Below, piece after piece: positions 36,180 through 46,700 of a stretch of 64,000 nucleotides of DNA. The notes below the pieces were generated by a model. That model did no database searches and had not been told where the DNA came from. It saw only the letters and a program-made list of their open reading frames with translations. Position numbers and translations under genes: made by a program. Source of the stretch: Bacteroidales bacterium (GTDB taxonomy: Bacteria > Bacteroidota > Bacteroidia > Bacteroidales > UBA6680); the NCBI GenBank assembly GCA_025210735.1, contig JAOARD010000007.1:124001-188000 (forward strand), in the 5' to 3' direction. Within the stretch, counting starts at the first letter, position 1. Every line of letters begins with the position of its first letter.

Positions 36180-37565
36180 TCAGTAATGTTTCTTGCCAAA
36201 ACGGTACGACACCCCTACCCCAAATGTAACTGAGCTGTTCTTAACCTCATACAGACCCGATTTACCAATTGCTGCATTATACTTAAGCTCGCCAAACAGA
36301 TTAAACCTCTCATTTAAACGGTGTCTGTAACCCACTCCCAGATTCACAACACCAAGTATTGAGTATTTATCGCCAAAGCCTAACAATCTGTTTCTATTCC
36401 GCTTATTTGCACCTGCAATTACCGTTTCGGTTGATCGTTGCTTTGCTGTTATTACAGCAGATATACCAACAGATATATAAGCACTGCTATTTTGTGTTTT
36501 ATATAAAGAGTAGTTTATAAACAGAGGCACCTGCATATATAACGATGAATTATCTATACGCAGTGTTGAGTCTAATATTGTAACAAAAACGGTATCCTTT
36601 TTCTCCGTATGCGAATAATCCTTTTTCTGTTTCCATTTTGTATCACTTACAGCAACTCCCAAACCAAACTGCATACGCGACGACAGTGGCCCGGTAAACG
36701 TAATTGCTCCGCCATGAGAAAAAGACGACGATGTAGCAATACCATTAAACATAATACCCGGACTATAAGTGGCCGAAATAACTGTAGGCCCAACAAAACC
36801 ATTATATAGATTATCTGTAAAATTTGGCAACTCAAGCGATACTCCGCTAAACCAGCTTTTCCTGCGTCGTTTACTCTTTATATTCTCATCAGGCATGTAT
36901 AAACTATCAATCGCCTCTGCCTCTTCAGTCGCTTTATCGGCAGAAAGCTTAGTCTCATCTGTCTCTGAATCTACCTTACCATTATACAAAGAGTTTTCTC
37001 CGTTAGGGTTTGTATCTGTGGTCTGCACAAGCTCTGAATCCTTAACATCAATTAAAGCATCAGATATATAAATCTCCTCTTCTGAATTGTTATCAATACT
37101 GTTTCCTGAACCGGAAATATCTGACTGATCGTATTCATTCTCAACAACATCATTATTTACATATTCAGGTTCAGAATAACCAGATGTAGCTGCAATAATC
37201 TCATTATTAAGTTTATCATTAATCTCTCTGTTATTATTTATCTTAGAAGATACCTGACTATAAACCTCATCTGTTTTACTATCTGGAATAATATCATAAA
37301 CTTGCTGTATGTTATTACTTTCAGTTTTAACATTACATCTGCTTGAATTATCAGCAACACTACTAAATATAAAATATGCAGATATAAATAGCGCAATTAT
37401 AGCCGCAACAATAATATATAACAGATACCTCCTTCGTTTTGTAGGCATCTCCTTGTCAAGCATCTCAGACATCTCTGTCCATGCAGACGGGTTGTACTCT
37501 ACTGAATAGCTCTCCAGTTTACTTTTAATATCCCGGTATATATCGTTCTTGTAGTTATCAGGCAT
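36180..37565 (-). CDS. Membrane-anchored outer-membrane-barrel-like protein in a sigma operon
   Basis: 461 aa. A cytoplasmic N-terminus (~1-46, with SVEYNPSAWTEMSEMLDKEM, a style seen in Bacteroidota anti-sigma-like proteins), one membrane helix (~47-69), a long acidic linker (~70-230) and a C-terminal porin-like region (~240-461) of alternating strands ending in GVGVSYRFGKKHY. The last part resembles the OMP_b-brl family. It starts 1 bp after the sigma gene stop, so it may act as its regulator: N-terminal sigma binding with a C-terminal envelope sensor is inference. How one chain holds both an inner-membrane helix and a barrel is puzzling. Confidence 0.7.
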   Translation of the reverse strand: MPDNYKNDIYRDIKSKLESYSVEYNPSAWTEMSEMLDKEMPTKRRRYLLYIIVAAIIALFISAYFIFSSVADNSSRCNVKTESNNIQQVYDIIPDSKTDEVYSQVSSKINNNREINDKLNNEIIAATSGYSEPEYVNNDVVENEYDQSDISGSGNSIDNNSEEEIYISDALIDVKDSELVQTTDTNPNGENSLYNGKVDSETDETKLSADKATEEAEAIDSLYMPDENIKSKRRRKSWFSGVSLELPNFTDNLYNGFVGPTVISATYSPGIMFNGIATSSSFSHGGAITFTGPLSSRMQFGLGVAVSDTKWKQKKDYSHTEKKDTVFVTILDSTLRIDNSSLYMQVPLFINYSLYKTQNSSAYISVGISAVITAKQRSTETVIAGANKRNRNRLLGFGDKYSILGVVNLGVGYRHRLNERFNLFGELKYNAAIGKSGLYEVKNSSVTFGVGVSYRFGKKHY

Positions 37566-37566
37566 A

Positions 37567-38112
37567 TTAAAAAGATTTGGTTATTATATCTTTCAACTTC
37601 TTCTTAGATCTGGTAAGATAAGATCTGGAAGTACTTTCTGTTATATCCAGAAGGTTTGCAATCTCTCTGTGCGAGTATCCCTCAACTATATAGAGGTTAA
37701 ATATCAACCTTCCTGTCTCCGTTAACTGCTTAAGTGCATTAATAATCTCCTCAGCATCAACATCTGCTTCATAGTCGGTTACATCGTCATATACAACATC
37801 TGATAAAAACAGAGTCTCACCCTTTATCTCTTTACGTACACTATCAATTGATGCATTTATAATTATTCTGCGTAACCAGGGCTTAAAACTATCCGGAAAA
37901 TTACCATTTACCAGACTCTTAAAAACTTTAATAAACGAATCGTTAACAACCTCCTGTGCTGACTCATATGACGATGAGTACCTCAACGAGATACTCATCG
38001 CATAGCTATAGTAATCCTTATAAAGCTGCTCCTGAGCCTTTCTATCGGCCCGCGAACACCTTTTCAATACTCTTTTTAACTTTTTATCTAATAAGCAATC
38101 CTCTCTACTCAC
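37567..38112 (-). CDS. ECF-type RNA polymerase sigma factor
   Basis: 181 aa. Region 2 (~15-85: LYKDYYSYAMSISLRYSSSY, SAQEVVNDSFIKVFKSL, FKPWLRRIIINASIDSVR) and region 4 (~120-175: LKQLTETGRLIFNLYIVEGY, SHREIANLLDITESTSRSYL). The start is GTG; no ATG occurs before region 2. It sits between a lipoprotein gene 16 bp upstream and the barrel-protein gene 1 bp downstream, a compact three-gene operon probably responding to envelope conditions. Confidence 0.88.
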   Translation of the reverse strand: MSREDCLLDKKLKRVLKRCSRADRKAQEQLYKDYYSYAMSISLRYSSSYESAQEVVNDSFIKVFKSLVNGNFPDSFKPWLRRIIINASIDSVRKEIKGETLFLSDVVYDDVTDYEADVDAEEIINALKQLTETGRLIFNLYIVEGYSHREIANLLDITESTSRSYLTRSKKKLKDIITKSF

Positions 38113-38128
38113 AAAAAGTAATACATTA

Positions 38129-38890
38129 TTAATTCATCTTGCTTACAGCATTTATATCTATAAACAAAACCTCCTTTCCTTTCCAACTATCGCAAACCTT
38201 TGTTGAATCTTTCAGATAGGTATAATCTATATCAAGTTTTAGCCTATCGTTAACTTTCGCTTTATAATTTATCTTGTCCGATATCTTTAACGGCACATAA
38301 TAGATATTATTATTATCATTACCAACTCCTTTAAACCAAAGATTATCAATAGCTCCTACACCACAATTATTATCAACAACAACAACCTCAATACCCTTAG
38401 TATTTTCAGCTGAACCATTAACACTACCACCATCTTCGGTATACTTTATAAGCACAGAGTTGTTATTATTATATGTATTAATTAATCGGTACGATACTTT
38501 TTTGTTAGATATCTTTTTGTGAATATCAACCATACTCAACAGTAATGAGTCAACATATGCAGAACCATTTCCACCATCCTTTTTCTCGTTATATACAAAA
38601 AGCTCTGCCACATCAAGCCCATCCTCTTTCTTAATCTCGCCACTCCACTCCATTCTGAAATGACCAGACTCAGGCTCTCCGGTATACTCTACGGCAATAC
38701 TCATACTATCTGACACAATTGCAGCCGAAATAATTGAGAAAGGCATTGTTTTACCCGATTTTGCTCCTGCATTATCAATATACAGGCGTCCACTCCTCTT
38801 TTCTGTTGGTTTAATATCATTAGTATCGTCGCTCTTTTCGCAACTCATAATAACTAATGATACAAATGCTAAAAATAATAATCGTTTCAT
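38129..38890 (-). CDS. Predicted lipoprotein, unknown function
   Basis: 253 aa. Lipobox VIMSC with Cys17, followed by a charged linker (EKSDDTNDIKPTEKRSG). The rest is rich in Asp, Asn, Lys and beta-type sequence with no recognised domain (IDNAGAKSGKTMPFSIISAA, VDNNCGVGAIDNLWFKGVGN). It lies upstream of the ECF sigma factor in the same operon, so it may be a sensor or target. Function unknown. Confidence 0.6.
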   Translation of the reverse strand: MKRLLFLAFVSLVIMSCEKSDDTNDIKPTEKRSGRLYIDNAGAKSGKTMPFSIISAAIVSDSMSIAVEYTGEPESGHFRMEWSGEIKKEDGLDVAELFVYNEKKDGGNGSAYVDSLLLSMVDIHKKISNKKVSYRLINTYNNNNSVLIKYTEDGGSVNGSAENTKGIEVVVVDNNCGVGAIDNLWFKGVGNDNNNIYYVPLKISDKINYKAKVNDRLKLDIDYTYLKDSTKVCDSWKGKEVLFIDINAVSKMN

Positions 38891-38908
38891 GTCTTAACTT
38901 ACTTTTAA

Positions 38909-39028
38909 TTAGTCTGCGAGCCCCGTATAATTCACCATTCTGATTATACCAGCCTCATCATTAACCTTTATTAAAAACACACCTGTACAGACCCCGGGTA
39001 ATTGCATGCTACACCTGTACAAATTCAT
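38909..39028 (-). pseudogene. Fragment resembling a T9SS C-terminal sorting domain
   Basis: An open frame of 39 codons contains LPGVCTGVFLIKVNDEAG then IIRMVNY, the pattern of the end of a type A sorting domain (L-x-x-G-x-Y-x-x-K-V). An in-frame TGA cuts it off upstream, so only the tail remains. It ends 18 bp before the lipoprotein gene. Probably a gene remnant; a chance match is possible. The rest of the 38891-39372 gap is AT-rich and shows nothing else clear. Confidence 0.4.
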
Positions 39029-39372
39029 TAATTCTATGTATCAAAAAACCGCAATACACATATTTAATAATACATAATCTGAATTAACTGTTTTACTACC
39101 CCTGACGTACAATTTTTTAAATACGCTGCAAAAAGAATCTATTTTTTTTCTTTGTTCTGATATACTTCTGCTAATAACCATTCTCATGCTTAGTTTCTAC
39201 CCCATATTCAGGCTACCTATTATACAGATACACTCTTTTATGTAAATCATCTTTGTTTATATACTTCATCTGTTTATATTTCCCCTTTAATTTATCAGAT
39301 GTAATTCACATGTTTTAATCATGTACATTACATCAGCATATTTTTACCCGGATAAAAAATTTAAAACCTCTG

Positions 39373-40050
39373 ATGGAACAGTACATTAAACAAATTCGTG
39401 AGAAGTTAAAAAACGAGAAGTACTACGAGAACTATCTTGATTACTCAATAAGAACTCTGAAGAAGTATATTGAGCAGTTTGAGATTAACGATCCGGCAGA
39501 TATAAACTACAGCAACATTATAGATTATTATATACAGATTGAGAAAAAATCGTACCTGATAAAACTATCGTTCTGTAAGGCTATAAGATTACTTATTGAT
39601 ATTTGCGAATGCAAACAGGTGCTTAAAGATATTATTGAACCCAACCTGCTAAGTATAAATAAAGAGATATATACCGATGAGTTTGTTTTAAGCAGTATAA
39701 CAAATATAGAGAGCTACAATATTAAGGTTGGTTTTCTTTTTGCGTATGAACTTGGGTTATCAATTAACCAGATAATAAAACTAAAAACATCTGACTTTAA
39801 CACCAATGCTAAAACCATAAACACAGACAACTATATACTGCCAGTATCAGACTATCTGGCAGATATAATAACCAGTGGTATAAAGGATAATGAGTATCTG
39901 CTAACGGGATACAATAAAAAACACATTAGCCTTAACTATATAAAAACAATGCAGAGCACTCATAAGATAAGTATACACAAACTTCGACGCACATTTCTAT
40001 ATAAAAAGTATCGTCAGAGTTTAGTTGAAAAAGCTCTTAAGGGTATGTAG
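39373..40050 (+). CDS. Degenerate tyrosine recombinase-like protein
   Basis: 225 aa. The N-terminal ~100 residues look like a core-binding domain (YLDYSIRTLKKYIEQFEIND). The catalytic half shows VGFLFAYELGLSINQIIKLK, equivalent to the usual GLR-I-S-E-L box with the first catalytic Arg replaced by Ser, and ISIHKLRRTF, equivalent to the HxxR box. The protein ends about 20 residues later without the nucleophilic Tyr. It is therefore probably not an active integrase: a decayed element gene or a domesticated DNA-binding protein. Mobile-element-like remnants surround it. Confidence 0.6.
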   Translation: MEQYIKQIREKLKNEKYYENYLDYSIRTLKKYIEQFEINDPADINYSNIIDYYIQIEKKSYLIKLSFCKAIRLLIDICECKQVLKDIIEPNLLSINKEIYTDEFVLSSITNIESYNIKVGFLFAYELGLSINQIIKLKTSDFNTNAKTINTDNYILPVSDYLADIITSGIKDNEYLLTGYNKKHISLNYIKTMQSTHKISIHKLRRTFLYKKYRQSLVEKALKGM

Positions 40051-40194
40051 CAACAAAACAGTACACACAATTAACATAAATCACTCTCTGATACCGCAAA
40101 CAGATTCAATATCCGCACATAAAACTATCACCTGCCATACACAAAGCTGCCTGAATCATTAAAGATCAATACCTTCTTAAACAGATTTGAGATA

Positions 40195-40460
40195 TTATCA
40201 AACAAAAAGCCATTATTCACACTACAAAAGTCTGTTACCCGCACTATTGGAGCTTATAGTTTGCCACAAAATCATGATAGTTACATACAAAAAGTTACCA
40301 CTTAACATTCGTAAAGCTTATCATAAGACACAAATAGCTGATCCCAGAGAACAAAAACCTGTTACTCGTATTATTGGAGCCTATAGTTTGTGGCAAAAAC
40401 CTGATAGTTACAAACAAAAAGCTATTATTCACGCTATAAAACCTACCCGCAGAAAAAAAT
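40195..40460 (+). repeat. Degenerate tandem repeat, coding-like
   Basis: Two copies of a ~90-bp element (around 40195-40300 and 40350-40460). When translated in their own frames both give a similar peptide (VTRTIGAYSLPQNHDSY and VTRIIGAYSLWQKPDSY), but in different frames relative to each other. It is probably the remains of a repeat-containing gene. The rest of the 40051-40794 gap is very AT-rich with no other clear feature. Confidence 0.5.
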
Positions 40461-40794
40461 AAGTAGCCTGCCATACAAACATAGCAGATAACTATAATAG
40501 TGAACACGCAATTTTAACAAACCGCAATAACAATACCTATCATATTCTAATTATTAACATACGCTACATATTTAATACAATTCAAAAACTTTTTATCAAA
40601 CAACAAATATTACTTTTTATTAATATTTATTCATCAATCCTTTTTCATCACACTTAAAATAGAACTATATATCAACATATTAAAAAAACCAAGTAGCAAT
40701 ATATGCTAAACAACATGTATAATTACAAATATTAATAATTAGTAACATTGTACTTTCATCAGGTATTTAACAACAATAATCAAAAGTTATAAAC

Positions 40795-43700
40795 ATGAAA
40801 AATTTCTATTTGAGTTTTTGTGTTTTAATTTTATCTCTACTACCCTGGAGCATAACAATTAAAGCACAAAGTTACTGTGAATGTACCTCCACTAGCGACT
40901 ATCTTGGGTACTTTACAAACGTAACATTCGGAGATATTAGTAACGACTCCGGCAGAGAGAAGTATGGCAACTTTACCACGCTATCAACAACAGTTAGTGT
41001 TGGCAGTCAGTTTGCTATATCGGCAAATGTAGACAGTTACACAACAGGCGATCACGTACATGTTTGGGTTGACTGGAATCAGGATTACATTTTTTCTGAC
41101 GATGAGATGGTAATACTTAATCCTGCAACAAAAGGAAGTGTAACATCGTCAGGAACAGTTATTGTACCCCCAACAGCACTGGCCGGAAGTACCAGATTAA
41201 GGATTATATATCAGCTTGGAGCTAAAGAGCCTGAACCATGTACAAACATGATGTTTGGTGAGGTTGAGGATTATACAGTTACAGTTCAGGCATATGACAT
41301 ATCTCCTGATTTTAACACAGACAAAACCAGTGCTGAGGTTGGCGAAGAGATTGTATTTACCGATGCATCTGCCGGTAGTGCAACAGGTTATGTATGGAAC
41401 TTTGGCAATGGCGCAACACCAGCCACCGCAAACAGTGCAGGACCACATACTGTTACATACAGCACAAGCGGAACAAAAACAGTATTGCTAGAGATAACAA
41501 ATGGCACAACAACAAAATCTATATCAAAAAATATAGAGATTGTAAAAGGTTCATCAAGCTGTCCGCCACCAAAATATTTTGGAGCAAATGGTAAAAACAA
41601 CATCATTACAATGTCGTGGGCTACAGCAACCGATGTACTTAACCTAAACACCCCTGAAGGTTTTGAGTCGGGTATATTCCCGCTTTTTGGATGGGAGATA
41701 AAGGTATCTGAAGGGTTAACATCTGAGCTTAAGGATCTGAAAGAGGATCAGGTTACATGGGAGCTAAACAGCGACGATCATTATGTACACTCTGGCAGAT
41801 TCAGCGCCTACATAAGCGAAACATGCAAACAGTCTAACTGGCTTATCACACCACCAGTAACTGTTGGCAATAACAAACAGTTATCGTTCTATCCTTACTT
41901 TAAAAACTATAATGGCTTTACCTCTGAACTTAACATAATGGTTAAGGAGGGCGATAATGCATGGGTAAGCATTAAAACTTTTGATAAAAACTCAGATGTA
42001 AATCTTATGCAGATTGCAGAAAAGGCTGATCTTTCGGCATATGCGGGCAAAGAGATAAAACTGGCATTTGTACAATCATATACAAATGGTTATGCAATGG
42101 CTATTGATGATATTACAATAGAGGATATTACAACAGACAAACGCACTAATAACGAGATGCACCGTACATTAAGATCATCTTCTGTAATACCACAGTTACC
42201 AATAACCATAAAGGAGAATAACAGAAGCAGATCAACATATATAAACAGAGCTGTAACAAATAAGGTTAACAGCGATAAGGTTCCTACAGGATTCAAGATA
42301 TATGTAGATAACACAATGATACAGGAGGTAGCTGCTGATGCAAGAAGTTATAAGGCTGAAAACATTACTGAAGGAGAACACACCTGCTCGGTTCAGGCAG
42401 TATATGCCGATGGAGAGTCGTTTCTGGTTGATCCGGTAACAGTTACAACAACCAATCCGGTTGTAAACTTTACTGTTGACAAAACCATTATAAGCCGTAA
42501 TGAGAGTGTACAGTTTACAATTGATATAAAGGGTTCGCACAACTCAATAGAGTGGAATTTTGGAGAGGGAGCAACACCTCAGACATCGTCTGAGAAAAAC
42601 CCTGTTGTTAGTTACAGTACACTGGGTAAAAAGAGCGTATCGGTTATTGTTAACGGTATTGTTACTGCCACAGGTACCGATCTTATTACAGTAAGACCGG
42701 GAGATCCTACAGTTCCGGTTATAGAGAATTTTGGTATTGCAACAAACTACAACAGAGTAAAACTTAGTTGGTTGCCATTAACATCTGAGGAGAAATTCAG
42801 CGAAGGTTTTGAGGGCGAGACATTTCCTCCTGCCGGATGGTCTGTTAAGAAGACAACCGTAATAAATCAGGATCATGAAGAGCCTGAAGATGATGAGGAG
42901 ATATGGTTTCAGTGTAATGCAGAATCGTTTGATGGTTCTGGTGCAGATTATGTTAAAAACGGCGATAAATCTGCCGCTATATCACTTAGTGCAAAAAGAT
43001 TAACATGGTTAATTACACCAGAGATAGATATTGAAGATAAGGATATGCTTAGCTTCTGGATGTGGTACAACAACGGATATGCAAGCGATAACATCTTTTA
43101 CCATACCAATTTCCATATTATGGTAAAAACAGATGAAGGGTGGAATGATCTTATGCTGTTTAATAAGATAAGTCCGTCAAACAAATATCAGAAAGAGGTT
43201 TATGCCGATCTGTCGGAGTACGCAGGTAAGAGTGTTCAGATAGCATTTATATACAACTTCAGCAACGGATGGCAGATGGCTATTGATGATGTAGCTGTAA
43301 TAAATACAACAGCTAAAAGAAGTATTGCAGATAACTTTACAAAGCTGAATATATACAGAGACGATGCTGTTGTTCATGAGGTTACTGATATAACACAAAC
43401 AGAGTGGATTGATGAGAATCTTGAGACAGGGGACTATAAATACTATATAACCGTTGTTGATGGCGACAATAAAGAGTCGTATCCTTCAGAAGAGGGTATT
43501 GTTAAGGTATACAAGACTATAGATATACCATATAATCAAGGTTTTGAATCCGGTAATCTGTCATGGATGTTCAACGAGGGTGAGCACAAGTTTGCAATTG
43601 GCGAGAATGGCGACTTTGCAATGGAAAACTACGATATACCTGCACACGATGGTAAGTTTGTAGCGGTAAATACATCGGATATTAAGAATGGATACTTTGT

Positions 43701-46700
43701 TGTTCCGGCACTTGATGTAATGCCTCTGCCTACACTAAATCTTGAGGCATACGGAAGGGTATACTTTGAGCTTGATTACCTGTCTGACATGCCTATGTTT
43801 GGTATTGTTGGCCGCGACAGACCGGGTAAAGACTGGGAACTTCTACATGCATTTGATAAATCAGAAAACTGGACAAAGGCTAAGGTAAATCTTCCTGACA
43901 GAGTATTGAAAGACGGATATCAACTTGGTATGTACTACAGTAATCATCAGGAGGTATCAAAAGGTGTTGCCTTTGACAATATAAAGATAACATCGTGCGA
44001 GGGTGAGCACATTACAATTCAATATCTTAACAAAGAGATAGAGAATAATACAGATCAGTATCTTGGTATGATTAAACCTGAGATAACAGAGGATTATACA
44101 TTTACAATTAAGAACATTGGTACAACTACGGTTGATTTGAGTAACATTGTTATATCTGACGGAAGATTTACAATTAAGAACTCTCCGGCAAACACAACCC
44201 TTGATCCAAAATCAAGCAGTGATATTGTTGTTACATACAGCCCTACAGGCACAACAACAACACCCGATAATGCAACTATAACTATAAATAGTAATGCCGA
44301 AGAGAACCCTTATATATTTAATGTATCGGCAGATTGCGGTATAGCTAAGTGGACATATATGTTGTATCTGTATGAGGACGGAACAGGGCTTGATGGCAAC
44401 AGAGACCTTAACGAGTGGGAGGTTCTTGGATCTGTTGATAAAGACATCAACTATGTGGTTCTTTACGATGCCAATGACGACTCAAAAGATGGTATATACT
44501 ACATTCAGAAAGACCCTGACGGATCAAACAGTACGCTTATATCTACCAGAGTAAGCACACACCTGAATGAGAATATAAACATGAACAACTACAAAACATT
44601 GCAGAACTTCATTCTGTGGACTAAGGAGAACTATCCGGCTGAGCATTATGGCTGTAATGTATGGGATCATGGCTCAGGTATATTTGATCGTGCTCCACAA
44701 TGGAAAGCTGCATGCGGACAGATGAAAGTTTGGGAACTGGCATCGGCATTAAAAGCATTTAAAGATGTTGACGACAAAGGTTTTGATATATTTGGTTTTG
44801 ATGTATGTCTGCTGGGTCAGGTTGAAACTGTTTATGATATAAAAGATTATACTGATATTGTAATAGCTTCTGAGAAGACTACTCCGGGCAACGGATGGGA
44901 TTACACAACAATGTTCCAATCGTTAAATGACAATCCTGATATTGATAAGTACCAGCTTGCAGATAATATGGTTATTGCATTTGATGCATCGTACGATGGT
45001 GGTTCGCAAGGATCTGATGCCACAACAATATCTGCAACACGCACCGATAAGTTCAACAGCGAGTTTATTCCTGCATTAAACGCATTTGTTGATCAGATAA
45101 ACCCTGATGTTTTCGAGATAAAATCTGATATATCAGCCGCTGTAAAGTCGGCATGGTACTCTGATGGTATCGACTTTGTAGAACACCGCGATTTCGGTCA
45201 TTTCTTAACGCTGTTAAAATCTAAAGAGAGTGTATCGGCAGAGGTGAAAGCCAAAATAGACAAACTGCTTACAGCATATAATAACTCTATCATTAAGTCG
45301 CTGGATAATCAGAGGGTAGATGCTACAGGTTTAAAAATGTGGATTCCGGACGATGTTACCACAAACGCAAAAAGCCACTTCTATCTTAACGCTGAGAAAT
45401 ATCTGAAGATATCTGAGACAAAATGGGATGAGTTTCTTAAGATGTATGAACACCCAATTGAGAAAGGTGTACCACAACCAATGATTGAGGTTATTGGCGA
45501 AACATCTATTACGGCAAACAATATTGTTCAGTTTGCAGATATTACTGAGTGTAATCCTGTATCAACAGGACGCACATGGAGTGTTACACCTGATACTTAT
45601 GAGTTTGCCAACGGAACCGATGCCTCATCGGAGACTGTAGATATCAGATTTACAGCAACAGGAAGTTATACGGTAACACTTGCTGTAACAAACTCAGAGG
45701 GCGAAGGAACAGTGGCTAAAGAGAATGTTGTAACAGTAAGAGAGCCTGTTTTTATTGCTCCTAAGAATCTAATATCATCGCAAGATAACAGAGATATCAC
45801 ACTTTCGTGGGAAGAGGGTGATGAGACATTCCCTGGTGGCGTTAAGTTTGAAGAGGGATTTGAGAGCACAAGCTTCCCTCCTGCCGGATGGTCTGTTAAA
45901 CACAGTGCAACACTTACCGGATCGCAATCAGCCCCAACTGAGGGAGGTGCAAAAACATGGTTCCACTGTAACGAGATGTCGTTTGCAGATGCTGCCGGAA
46001 ACCCGAACAAGGATTATATTCATAGTGGCGATTACTCAGCTGCAATTGGTTATTCGGCTCCGGAATTTAACTGGTTAATAATGCCATCGGTTACTGTTAA
46101 AAACGGCGATATGCTTAAGTTCTGGGCGTGGTACTATAACGGAGAGTATCAGGGTACAAATTACCATACAAATTTCAGAGTAATGATACTTGCCGATAAC
46201 ACATGGAACGAGGCTTTATACTATACAGAGGGTGCTGAACCAAACGATTACAAATCTGAGATTACCATTGATCTGTCAGCATATAAAAATAAGCCTGTTA
46301 AGATAGCATTTGTATATGAGTTTACAGATGGTTTTCAGCTTGCTATTGACGATGTTAAGATACAGTCTGCATCATCAAGATCGAGAATTAAGGATGGTAC
46401 ACTTGAGGGTTATAAGGTATACAGAGATAAAGAGGTTATTGCTACTGTAAACGAGTTAACATACAGCGAGCAATTAGTTGATGAGACTGCAACATATGAG
46501 TATTATGTAACAGCTGTATATTCAAATCCTGAAGGTGAATCGGAGGCTTCTAACAAGGTTACCATTAATACAACCAAGAGTACAACAAATGGTATTAATG
46601 AGTATACTAATGCTGTAAGGGTATATCCTAATCCATCGGGCGGACAGTTTATTATAGAGACAAAAGAGCTAAGAGGTTTCTATAGTATTGTAAACTCAGT

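Noticed and set aside
40187-40462. 91-aa ORF over the tandem repeats
   Set aside because: The repeated peptide appears in different frames, so the ORF is probably decayed sequence rather than a gene.
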